From Apostichopus japonicus (taxonomy: Eukaryota > Echinodermata > Holothuroidea > Aspidochirotida > Stichopodidae): DNA of 64,000 nt. The stretch lies in the NCBI RefSeq assembly GCF_037975245.1, contig NC_092577.1:33564398-33628397 (forward strand), given 5' to 3'. Both the position numbers and the translations under genes were made by a program. Of this stretch, positions 17,206 to 29,492 are shown piece by piece. How positions within the stretch are numbered: position 1 is the first letter of the stretch; each line of letters opens with the position of its first letter. The notes beneath the pieces are model-generated. The model worked only from the letters and a program-made list of their open reading frames with translations, was not told where the DNA came from and searched no databases.

Positions 17206-20200
17206 ACTTTCTTACTTATAAACCTTAACCGTGTTAAAGTTTCTCCTACTATATCTCTTGAAAGAAAGGGAGCTTGCACTATTTGTCTTCCTAAAAATAT
17301 TCATTCTTAAACTACAAAATTAAGTGTTTCAACATACTGTAATTTGGCAACCTTTCCATGTCCCACAATTGTCAATCATTTTTCTATCATCTTCAAACTT
17401 TGTCACACAGATTATTTGTGATCAATACATATTTCTGATTTAGCCTTGCACTCCCTTCCCATACCCCTCCCTTTCCACTTTCATTTCATTCCAGAGATAT
17501 CGTTTTCTTGGCTGAAATTTGAGGGCAAGAACTATACTACTATAGATCAGTTTATTTTAAGAACTTTTGTCACCTTTACCCATTCAGGACGAAAAAGTCA
17601 ACAATGGACAGTTGAGAAGAAAGTGCAAGAATCTAAGGCAACTTTTAACTTGAAAAGGAAGGAAAGAAAAGGGTCCTGTGATGTCCATTCAATCCTTTCA
17701 TTCTTTTCACAAATTGAACAGAAACATTCCAAACAATGCCTCATTTGCTGAGCTATTTAAACTGCGAAACAACTCTTGGAAAGCCACAATTTCACAGCCG
17801 ATCTATAGAGATGGGGCACTTGCATACTAAAACATTGTTACATCAACATACTTAGCTACTGTGCAATATTAATTAATTAATTTATGCCAAAGCAAGACTA
17901 GCTAAAAGATGTTGGGTTGAGGGGGAGGTACCCTGAATCGTAACATCATTTTTTTTTACTAAACTCACATTTCTGGCTTGTAACATGAAATAAAATGCAT
18001 GCAATCCTCTCTTCCCCCCTCCCACCCCCACCCTCTGCTCCTGCCTGCCCACAATCCTCACCTCCACCAAAATATAAATTAGTACCCAATCTCCACACAT
18101 ACAGTCCCCTAATAAACCAATGTGTGTATATGACTGATGCGTGTCACTATTCACACAATATATGACCAGAGGTGTATATATAAAGCAATATTGCCAGGTA
18201 TACTTTGTGGAAATTTTCTCACAATCCCATAACCCAAAAGAAACACAAGTTTAATATTTATTCAACACCTTCAGCAAATCAACACCCAAACTCACACACT
18301 GCCATGATCCTAATCACAATAGGCTAGGGGATTCCAAACTTGACATATTACTATACAAATCTTCCATTCGCTCAGATTGTCAATTTCTGCCAAAGTTGTG
18401 CACAATGCGAGGACGTGGCTAATCATCTCTATGCATACAGTGTACAGTAAGGACACTCTTACAGTATACATATATGTATTAAAATATATTTACCATACTG
18501 TACAATAGTAACCTCTAATACACACAGACAGTACTGTAGTCATATATTAATTTGAATATAAGTGTATTCATTAATTGAAGACACCAATGAAATGCATAAT
18601 TTAGTGTTCAAATTTTGTGTAGCAAAAGGCACCAAATTATGTCTCAAAATATAATAATTCTATTCCTCCTGCGTCAACAAAACCTGCTACACATATTGCA
18701 CTGTACTGTATTTGGCCATATAGCAATTTGACCATTTTTCATAGTATTTTGCGATGCGATAACGGATAAATTATTCCCCTGAAATGTTACAAAATCGGTG
18801 ACTTATTTTTGACTCTTCACACAGAAAGGTATATAATGTGCCAACTGTACATTGTATTACTGTATAGATGATAGTGAGTGTATACTGTATAGTACTGCCT
18901 GCTTTGAGCACCCACCCACCTTGATTACTTTGCATGCAAGCAATGTTACTATTAAACAAGTTCTGACAAACATTGTAACCAGCTGCTTCAACATCAACAC
19001 TTGTCTGACAGGAGAATTGAACAATATATACTAAAAAGCTAGACACAGATTAGAATGGAAACATAATTTATTCAGTAATCTGAAGTCTGGACCAAAATAA
19101 AACATCAATTTCAGGGTACATACAAACCTGATTCAGTGCCATCAATCTCTTTTCTCTCATTATTTAATTTCATACCTTCATTTCACTTGCTTTTAATTTT
19201 TTTAATCTTTTGCAAAAAGATGAGATTCCTGCATTCTTTAGTTGTATTACATGTACTTTCTCATTCCTCCACCCTCCCGCCTACTCCAATAAGAAATAAT
19301 TATCATAATAATGATGATATTAAAATGAATATAATGCAAAGTAACATTTTTCAGCATTTAAAATTACCCGGTATAACCTATACATGTAACAAGCACAATA
19401 AAAATATCACACCCAGTAGCAGTTACATACCGAAGCTCTGTCTGTAATGTGTCACTGTACTTTGCAATGAAGAGCAATATCATCAAATTTAATGATCACA
19501 ACACTGCTGCTACGAATACTCACAAAATATTAAACAAATTGAGCACCAATACCCTCATTACCTATGCCACTGCTGAAAGACAGGCCATTGCCCACCCCCC
19601 TTCCTCCCGCACCCCGGTCTCTGCGCAACCCCTCCAGCCCATCTCTGATGATAACTGTAACATTATTCACTGAATCACATTCACAATCTTGCGTACACAC
19701 ACAAAGCTACTGCATATTGTTACTGTCCATATATGCAGCCTAATAGTAGTGTATGCTGTAGTGTGTGTATCTACGTATGTACATCCATACATGGGCAAAG
19801 TACTTAATGTACAGACTCAGTATCTGAAGCATACTGTATTGCTGTGAGCTTCGGTACTTAACTTCCACTGACCTCAGTTCCTGCGCTCTTTGGTGAATAG
19901 ATAGTTACATTAATAAATGCCCACAGGATCAATGCAGCAATACAATCTACATATTGTACAGTGAATCAGAGTACGGAACCTCTTGTTGCTATGGACTTTC
20001 AGAGCGTCGGTGACAATTCAATTTGACCACTGGGATGACCGCATGCAGCGGTCACCCAGGTATACAACTCCAGCCCCACTATACCCTTCGTCTCACAACT
20101 CCACCCGCCTATAATGTCCCTTCAATCCCCTTACCCTGACTGCAAATACTACTCCTTCCTACTTGTCAGTAATATACAAAATCATACTTCACTAGTTGTA

Positions 20201-21330
20201 CAGTAGGCCTATTAACTCACCTTGTGTTTCCCAGTGTAGTCACACAGTTAACACGTCCCTGTATACGAACAATTTCAAATTTTGCCTGATAAACACAGTT
20301 GACCCAGTTAAACCCAATAGCTGGCCAGGACACACTTTCTGTAATTTTACAGAGAGCTGGTGAGAGCACTACAATCCACAATTTACCATCAGTATATATA
20401 TCTCAAGATCTGTGCTTTTGCATCAATCTATTTTTAATATTGATCATAAATGTGCCAAAGAATCTTCAAGTTCTGTTGGTTTAATACTGGCTAATACTGT
20501 ACAGTACATGTTATCATACATCTATGGTAGCACTGTACGACCTCAGCGATTTTGCCGAGTCAATCCATCCATCACTTTACGATCTACGTCCTAGAATTAA
20601 TATTGATCGCAACCAGGAATTACAAACCTGACATCTTATCCGTATAATTTTCGACCAAACCATAACAGAAAGAAGCACGACGACAAAACAAATTGGTGGA
20701 CTGAACGTCCACTGAGGATAAACTTGATAGGGGGGGAAAGAGAGAAAGAAATAAATTGATTGCCTAGCATAAACTTCCACCAATGGGATGAAGAAAATTA
20801 TGAAAAAGAAAAAAACAATTAATTAAGGTTCACTAGGGTTCATAAACAGTACTTTGATAACACTGTGTAAACTTTTGACTTTCACCAGTCTTATGATATC
20901 CATGCAGTATACTGTACATGTATGTCTATGCCACTTCCAACAATATGAAAGTTGTTTACTGTTAATTTTAGCAGCATTTTGAGTGTTTTTTTAATATCCA
21001 GTTTATAGCATTTTTTGCCAAAAATATCAAGCATTACTTAAAATAAGGTTGCAATCGATCAAAGCAAAGTATGATTGTTTTTCCTGTCAATGATCAAATG
21101 TTAATAAGTACATCCTTATTCCTTTATAACGATTCGATTTGGATTGATATTCCATCGCCCACATGTGCTACTTTCAAGGAAGGATTGTGCTCAACATCAA
21201 TGTATGGATCCAGAATGCAATCATATCTTTTTAGAGTGTAATCACCACTAACCAGCACATGTGTTTTATACATCTATATAGGTAATGATATGTTAAGAAC
21301 TGTACTATACTACTGTACAATATGAAATAA
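17206..21330. other. Gene-free stretch
   Basis: No supportable gene. Short open frames here lack domains or splice context. Noted: C-rich 18010-18050, many TACTGTAC/GTACAGTA words, and a strong small hairpin at 20030-20059. Confidence 0.45.
20030..20059. repeat. Short near-perfect hairpin
   Basis: CTGGGATGACCGC and GCGGTCACCCAG pair over 12 bp with one bulged A and an ATGCA loop. Function unknown. Confidence 0.5.
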
Positions 21331-21336
21331 CACCTA

Positions 21337-21495
21337 CAATCTTCGACAAAAATAGATAGGACACCCCACTCCCCGTATCAATGTTGCAGTTTCTGAGCGC
21401 TTTTGGCTACAACATTGAACGGGGGGAAGGGGGTGCGCTTAAGCCAATATCGCTCGTTGTTGCTCATACTGTCCCATCATTTTTGTCGAGGATTG
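21337..21495. mobile_element. Foldback MITE flanked by TA, 159 bp
   Basis: Starts CAATCTTCGACAAAAAT and ends ATTTTTGTCGAGGATTG, with TA on each side (21335-21336, 21496-21497), as in Tc1/mariner-type elements. The pairing continues inward with interruptions (CCCCGTATCAATGTTGCAG against CTACAACATTGAACGGGG), so most of the element folds back on itself. No coding capacity. Confidence 0.75.
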
Positions 21496-21497
21496 TA

Positions 21498-22544
21498 GCT
21501 ACAACTATCCACATATACAGTAGAGTAGCCAACCTTTGATATAGTACTAAGCATTGTCGGTTAAAGAAGTTAAGTGATTAATCATCTGTAATTTAATAGT
21601 ATGAACTATATTACCTGTGAGGTGTACTGAACCATAACAGAGGCATGCATGCACTTTTATGCACTGAACACAGCAGCAGTGTAGTATTTATATATTGTAT
21701 TGTACAAGCTTTATCTCTGAGCCTTTCTCTAAGGCTTAAATTTATAACTGAATTACATCAATTGATGAGAAATCATTTTAGGGAGTGGGGGGTCAAGGGG
21801 GAAGCCTTACATCAATTGATGGCAAATCATTTCAGGGACAGGGCAGGGGGGGGGGACGTGTACATAACAATTCAATTATTTGAATTTGCATGCTAATGAA
21901 ACTGTTCTTCCTGTTATTCCAGCATGTACTGTACTATAAATAGGCCAGAAGTTAAAATATAAATTGCTATTTTCGCCCATTCCATTTTTACAAAATGTAG
22001 GTATTTTTGATGAGCTAAACACAACAGTATATCTTTCTTTCCTCAGCTTAATTACAATTTTACAATCTTCTGTAGTAATATTTGTGCAGTATTTCCAACT
22101 CTTTAAGTCAACTTTCACTTCTAGATATTGGACACAATTATCTCACTTTATGATCGTAGAGTAACGGAAACCCCGCATTCCTGAAAGTGTTAATTACATT
22201 CATGTGATCTACTTCCTGGCACTGCTGTTATTACATGTACTTGACGACGGGAAAAGAGATCAGAAAACATAGCACATTAACTCTACACCAGACGTTTGAA
22301 TTTAACGATTAAAACTTCGCAAATGGGCTCGTATAATCTCATATTATTACATAAATATTACTATTATCATTATAATAAAGTATGCGTCCGAACAGTTTGT
22401 CAGATTGTCACTATTGCTTACAGTACAATCTTGACCTTGGAAGGCATACCATAAAGTATCTAAGGAAATGTCAGATGTACTGAATTTCTTGACAACTATT
22501 AAACCAATTTGTGTCGACTAATTACTCTTGGAGGTTGCCTAGCT
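21498..22544. other. Gene-free stretch with a short tandem duplication
   Basis: A segment of about 56 bp is repeated at 21750-21836 (TTACATCAATTGATG, then AAATCATTT, AGGGA). The remainder is A+T-rich without a recognised gene. Confidence 0.5.
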
Positions 22545-23207
22545 CAGTCAGGTCTTCATATTATAAACTGAAACCTATGCTGGGTCTTAAGCATAGTCTA
22601 AGACTATTCACGTTATACACTAAAACCTCAGCTGGATCTTAAGCATAGTCTAAGACTATTCACGTTATACACTAAAACCTCAGCTGGGTCTTAAGCATAG
22701 TCTAACACTCTTCATGTTATATACTGAAACCTACGCTGGGTCTTAAGCACAGTCTAAGACTCATGTTATATACTGAAACCTATGCTGGGTCTAACACTCT
22801 TCATGTTATATACTAAAACCTATGCTGGGTCTAAGACTCTTCATGTTATATACTGAAACCTACTGTATGCTGGGTCTTAAGCACAGTCTAACACTCTTCA
22901 TGTTATATACTGAAACCTATGCTGGGTCTAACACTCTTCATGTTATATACTGAAACCTATGCTGGGTCTAAGACTCTTCATGTTATATACTGAAACCTAT
23001 GCTGGGTCTAAGACTATTCATGTTATATACTGAAACCTATGCTGGGTCTAACACTATTCATGTTATATACTGAAACCTATGCTGGGTCTTAAGCAAAGTC
23101 TAAGACTCTACATGTTATATACTGAAACCTACGCTGGGTCTTAAGCATACTCTAACACTCTTCATGTTATCTACTAAAACCTCAGCTGAGTCTTAAGTAC
23201 AGTATAA
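22545..23207 (+). repeat. Tandem repeat with 40-bp and about 52-59-bp units
   Basis: About a dozen units of CATGTTATATACTGAAACCT, then ATGCTGGGTCTAAGACTCTT. The longer form has an extra TTAAGCA(T/C)AGTCTAA. Long units lie at both ends and the 40-bp form dominates the middle, which suggests the short form arose by internal deletion and then spread. Confidence 0.9.
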
Positions 23208-23502
23208 GACTCTGAGTCGACTAACTGTAACATCCAATTCGACTAACTTTACAATCTTAGTCGGCTAAATCTCTTGCTGACTACCATCTGACCTTTGAGG
23301 TTAAGTTGCTGAAAATCACTCTTGGAGGTTGCCAAGTTCAGCCAGGTCTTTATGGTATACACTTAAACCTCAGCTGGGTCTTAAAGACCAGTCTAAGACT
23401 CTGAGTCGACTCACTGTAACTTTCCAATTCGACTAACTTTTCTATTTTAGTTGGCTAAATCTCTTGCTGACTACCATCTGACCTTTGAGGGTGCGTTGCT
23501 GT
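23208..23502 (+). repeat. About 189-bp direct duplication next to the 40-bp array
   Basis: GACTCTGAGTCGACT...CTACCATCTGACCTTTGAGG begins at 23208 and again at 23397. Between them is a degenerate copy of the neighbouring array unit, including CTCTTGGAGGTTGCC, which also opens the array near 22530. Confidence 0.8.
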
Positions 23503-25750
23503 AAAGAATTTACCGAATGTCTTTGCTACAACAGAAAGCTGAAATATTTATCTGTTTTAGTTTTATATCATACCTATAACATGTACGAGTTGACTCAGAA
23601 AAGGTGACATCATCAGTGATCACCCATACCCTATGGATCTTTAACAGCAGGGGGTAAGGGGCACTAAGGAATAGGTACAGTATGCTGAATAAAAGGTATG
23701 GCTCTAAGTACCTCTTGAACAACCTTCAATGAAAGTATAAAACTTAACCATCTTACCTACAGTCTAGCCACGCCTGCATGATTTCAAACTAAAGTCTTTA
23801 ATCCAACGTCAGAACTCAATTTCCGCCTGTCATTACTTTCCAGCTCAGGAGAAAAAAACGTCCGTCAGAAACGAACAAATTCCAAGCCTTTCATTATCCG
23901 TAGATCTCAGGCACAGCGGTACTGCACATGTACTGTATGCAACCTAGAACAACAATTTATGTACACAGGAAAATATACAGCATTTTGTCCATCCCTGACA
24001 GCCTCTGCGTTGGTTTATTTCTCTGTTACAGGAATACAAATTTCTCCTTTCCAATATTACTCACGACTTTCCGGAGTCGTTCGTGATTGTCGAATTGATA
24101 CACTCTGGCTACTGTAGAAGGAAAACCTAGGAACGTCTTACTGCGATGGATGCAGTGTACAGTACATCGTAATCAACATTAAGCTCACTGTCAAAGTTGA
24201 GCAAAATTCAAATCCCTCCTCCTCCATCCAGACATGATGTTGGCTAAAACTCAGACAGAATTGATCGGGGCCTGCCTCTATTAGCAGATTTTGCTCTCTC
24301 ACAGCGGTCTCACCGATGTCTTGTCACTGTGACTCACACCCAGATGTTACAAAGAACTCTCTCGATATCTCATGATTATGCCAAATATTTAACGCATGAA
24401 TATTAAGTAGCTTCACATGTTAAACATATAATCAGCTCTCAATTTGGAATTTAAATTAAATATGAAATAAATTTGAAATACAGTAATTATAAGTCACATT
24501 TTCTATTGTTTTTTAATAATTTAATTGACAAAAATTGCCATAATTTTTGTCAGTAGGGTACTATAGTATTTAAACATATCATATTCATCACATGTAATGT
24601 AGGTACTGTATTGACAGAAACCTTTGAAATTTTTAATTTTAAATGAACTCTGCAAACACTGACTAGCAAATTATAAACACACATTGGAAAATGCATGGGA
24701 TAGAGAAATGTTTGGTTATACATGAGGTGAATTTGAACCAGTGACCTCAGGGTTATAAATTATTTCTTTGCTCTTTTCCAGAAATTTACAGAAAAAGAAA
24801 GAAAATAAAAAAGAGGAAAAAAAATGAGAAAAGGATAGCAAGCGACCGGAAGCTTGTGGCCAAATCAATATTCTGTTCTGTAGCTAAAGGTCATGTGTAA
24901 ATTTGGCCCCAAATTTTAGCAGCATACTGAAGCTGTTAAAAGGCTTCAAATCTATCTTCTAGTAGGTTCTGACCTTGCAAGTTCTTTCAAAGACATTCCA
25001 GAGAAGTGTTCAATTGGACTAGGGAATGTCTCACTTATGAGGCAAAATGTTTTGTCAACTGGTGCTAGTAAAAATCATGATTGCGCAACGTTTGAGCATC
25101 TGTGACCATTATTTAACTTCCTAGCATATTTGCTAGTAGCCTAATACTGGTGACATGAAGGTATATTTTTGACTTATACAGTGCTACAAGCTACTACAGC
25201 TTATCATATATACATGTATACCAACTGCAGGTCAACAGAAGTTGTCCAAAGGTCAAAACTGGCACCCTAGTACATACTTCACAAATCTCTGACCTAGTGA
25301 AAATGGAAACAAAAAATTCTTCATCACAAACAAACAAACTGTATCACCTTTGCATTGCAAACCAGCTAGTTTTATTTCATAAGTAAAATTGCATAACTTT
25401 CCAAACCACTAGAAACCACTGAAATTGGTTGGGATGGGGATGGAGGGGGGGAGGGGTGAGCCCAGTGAGGGGAGGCATACTACACAATAAGGTTAACCTA
25501 CTTTATTAACTGCAAGAAATATAAAACCAAATTAATATACTGCAATGTTCTGACCCATCCAGGTCCTCAACTTAACTTTTACCCCAAGAAACAGACACTT
25601 ATTTGTGATGAATTTTCTTTTTAATTTTCAAAATCCAGAAAAGACTTTGTGAGGTCAGTACAGTCATCAACCAGGTTCAGAGAAAGATGTCAAACAGACT
25701 TTGGAGCTATTTTGGTTCAGGTCTTGTTGAAAGAAATATTATACTATCTA
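23503..25750. other. Gene-free stretch
   Basis: No gene recognised. GAATTTGAACC at 24730-24740 could be a very degenerate SINE B box on the minus strand (GGTTCAAATTC), without other support. A polypurine patch lies at 24780-24840 and a G-rich patch at 25430-25475. Confidence 0.45.
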
Positions 25751-25754
25751 GCCA

Positions 25755-26250
25755 AACTGACTGACAACTTGCATCCATTAGCCTAAACTGGTAATTATTA
25801 CTATGGGACAGCAGGCAGTACAGTACATTAATACCATACAGTGCACTACAGTACAACACCCTATAGTACATTACACTATAGTACATTACACTATGGTACA
25901 GTACATTATAGTACATTATCATACAGTACAGTACATTACAGCACAGTATACATTACTGTACAGTACAGTACACTACAGTACAGTACAGTAGGTCAACACT
26001 ATAAGCCAAACTGACTGACAGCTTGCATGATCAATTAGTCTACACTGGTAATTATTACATATGGGACAACAGGCAGTGCAGTACATTACCTACAGTACAG
26101 TACACTACAGTACATTACAGTACAATACAGTGCAGTACATTAAAATTAGTACAGTACACTACATTACATTACAGTACAGTGCATTACACTACACCACGGT
26201 ACAGTACATTACAGTACACTATAGTACTGTACAGTACCATACACCAAGTG
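25755..26250 (+). repeat. Duplicated block with GTAC-rich simple repeat
   Basis: A block beginning CCAAACTGACTGACA, continuing CTGGTAATTATTAC and ATGGGACA, then running into degenerate (CAGTACATTA)n, occurs at about 25753-25990 and 26007-26245 (period about 254 bp). Open frames rich in Tyr/Thr/Val in this interval come from the repeat. Confidence 0.85.
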
Positions 26251-29176
26251 CTTGTCCGATAGAAATATGCTAGCTCTATTGCCATATAAACTGTGCCATG
26301 TCATGTGTAGTAAACTTGTAATTATGTACAGTAAAGCTCACTGAAAGGTAACATGCTTAAACAAAGCTGTGGATACATTACACTGTATTAATAGGATCTA
26401 GTTAAATTAGTATAGTTATCTATGAACCTAACACAACATTCATCAAATGAATGCATTCTTAACTAGTCAGAGTATGTACAGTACTGTATACTGATATGGG
26501 TGAACATACAAGCTTATTTACATGGTAAACATGATACCCTTGAGCAGGGGGAAAATTATATATGTGGTTTCTTGAATCAACAGTAAACTTAATGTGAAAA
26601 GTAGGCTATGGTGCACAGACTTTGCAGGGAAACTCCCTAGTTTGGGTATTAACCACAGTATTCTATTTTAACTTGTCTTTACCATGGTACAGTAACTGGT
26701 AACATTTTAGTACTGCACCCCCCTTGACCCTCATCCGGGTCACTGCACACTTCTTGAATTCCTTTGTCATTTTCGGGCATAACCATGGTCTGCCCTCCTT
26801 GCCACTTTCAAGATATACAACCCTCTACATGGTATTTTTGAAATGAAAAGGCCATGTTTACAGTGTAGTAGTTGAATTTTCAAAAACAGCTTCAAGCAAT
26901 AACTCCACTCTTGCGGCACTTAAAATTTCAATGTTCAAAACAATTTTCCATTAAAACAAAAAACCCTCAGAGTACAGAGTCTCTACGGTTGTTTACGTTC
27001 TACTCAATAAAATAAAGTGCCGGGCACTGTACAGTCAAGAGATGTAAACTTAAAGGGACAAAGTAATGCAAGACAGAGATTTGAGAGGGAAAAAAAGAGA
27101 TTAGGATATAATACAGAGCTGGATGTGAGATCAAAGCACATTGATCCTTATCCCAGCTAGAGTATGTCCAGTAAATATGTATAACAAGTTCAGTTGTACA
27201 GTACTTAGTGATTTACACTACAGTAAGATATATGTAGTTTCAATACTTAATTATGATGACTGCATATAGTGTAATTAATCTGACATGTTTTGAACTACAT
27301 CAATGTTTACCAATAACTGCAAAAATTGCTTTCCTTTAAAAGGATGACTTTTTGGCAGAATTTTAGGTGGGGGGGGAGCAAAGTTTGGTGCTAGATTGCT
27401 AGTAATGTTTCTAGTTCTGTCATTCTCATTTTAAAGATATTCAACTTTAAATATATGCTATACTTTCTAGAATTCTCTTTTGAGATTAACCTGTCAATGA
27501 CATTGGCTCCTCAGCACAGGCATATCACTTAATCAGTTAATGCAATGTTGCTAATTAATGTTAATCTAGTTTAATCCATTGCTTTATAAATTTTTACAAC
27601 TCAAAGCAAACCATGGTCTTTTTAAAACTATTTAAACGATAGGGTACCCCCTTGGAAGACATTCAACACCATTTTTGTCCAATTTGTAAATGCATTGTAC
27701 ATTTATGTTATATACTTGAGATTATCAAAGTCTTATGTTTCCCTGTTTTGTTCTGTGTTGCATCAGAGTCCACTATTAACCTAATGATCTATGTTAGACT
27801 TAGTAGTTCAGTCATTTTAATGGATCAGCCATACATGTTTTAATAATGCGTAATTCTCAAATATTAAAAGTGGTACAGAACTGAATGCAGTACAATCTTG
27901 GCTGATTTGTACAGTAATATTTCATAACAATCAACAACACATCAAAATTATGCTATTTTTTTGCCTAAATTTTGCCATCCTCTAAAATCTGTTCAAAAGA
28001 CCTGTCATACCTAAAGTAGCTATCTGCATGTGATCGTCAATTTCAGGATGTTAAACCAACATCACTGGGCAATCTCTCACATTTATAACTATGACAATCG
28101 ATGCCCGAATTCTTCTAAAGTTCCCATAAATTTCTTCCCAACATCTTTTTCGTTAAGTACGGCAGGATTTCATTAACTAATTATCCAGATGAATATTTAT
28201 AATTCTGTTACTCAGACACATTACTGTACATTATAACGCACTGCTTTAAGTTATTGACCTGTACTGCTTTAAGCTTAGACTTAAAGAAGTTAATCAATAA
28301 AGCCTTTTGGCTATGCTGTTCCAGTTATAGTCTAAGAAATTAGGAAGATCTCCAAATTGGGTGTCTGCCGATATCCAGTGAATTATAGACCTCTTCCACC
28401 TACTGTATGCGTACTGTACTGTGCATGTCGTTAAATTTGGCTGCAACGTTGTCAAGAGCAAAAATATAAAGATATACAGGCTCAGCACATTATATATACT
28501 GTATTTCAATCAAACTGTATATTTCCATGTCCAATGTAAACAGAAAGAATCTGCTCAGTAAAATACAGGTATGTAAAATACTTGTACCAAAGTAATCTCT
28601 TGACAGACGTAACTACAGGTACATTAGGAATACGGTAGTAAGCTATACACTGCTGCGTTACCAAGTTGACTACACAATTATTGTGGATCTTTTGTGGAAA
28701 TTACAAACTTTTTCAGCGTCGACAACAACGCTCCGCCTGGGGTATTGTCATCGCAACAAACTAATAGCAGAGTACAAAATAGAACTTGTGCAACATGCAG
28801 GTTACTTGAGCGACCAGTGTATTAGGTACCAGGTACTTTTCGCATTCAATTTGAAACCCTGTTGCGATTTCAACAGTGGTGTTCATAAAACAGGACATGT
28901 AACTGTACTGTGCATCTAGTCAAATATTTGTTAAAAATTAATATCAATCATATAAATAAATGTTCAACATTTTGAGACTTTCCTCAGTACAAGGTAGCTT
29001 GTGTGTACACACAAAACTGAAGCAAGACTAAGTATATATGCACTTACTTTGACAGTCCTATAGGTACAATAGCCAAGAAAATCATTCTTCAGTACAATAT
29101 AATTACTGTGTATTTGCAGCACAGTAATCACACACTATACAATCTTACAGGCTGTAGTATACTGTACAGTAGGTCT
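26251..29176. other. Gene-free stretch
   Basis: A+T-rich with frequent TACTGTAC/GTACAGTA words and a G run at 27369-27376. Open frames at 27652-27843 and 28683-28919 show no family I know and no splice context, so I do not call them. Confidence 0.45.
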
Positions 29177-29492
29177 ACTCTCTTACATAGTAAGTACTTA
29201 CGTACCAACATTACAACATGGGAACAGTTAGCCTAAATATATCAAACTCACCTCTTTTATTTTATTAAAGATATAAAACAATTACTCTGCAAGCAAACTT
29301 TCTTTCTTCACTGTCCTTAGAATAAACCTCCACCATACTCTCTTACATAGTAAGTACTTACGTACCAACATTGCAACAGTTAGCCTAAATATATCAAACT
29401 CACCTCTTTTATTTTATTAAAGATATAAAACAATTATATACTCCGCAAGCAAACTTTCTTTCTTCACTGTCCTTAGAATAAACCTCCACCAT
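29177..29492 (+). repeat. Recent tandem duplication, 160-bp unit, two copies
   Basis: Copies at 29177-29336 and 29337-29492 are nearly identical. The second lacks CATGGGAA and gains TATA, with few other changes. Confidence 0.92.

Noticed and set aside
24720-24750. Another SINE on the minus strand
   Set aside because: Only a B-box-like word is visible; neither an A box nor a family body supports it.
28683-28919. A 78-residue coding frame
   Set aside because: No recognisable motif, no splice sites or neighbouring exons, and a length reachable by chance in this much sequence.
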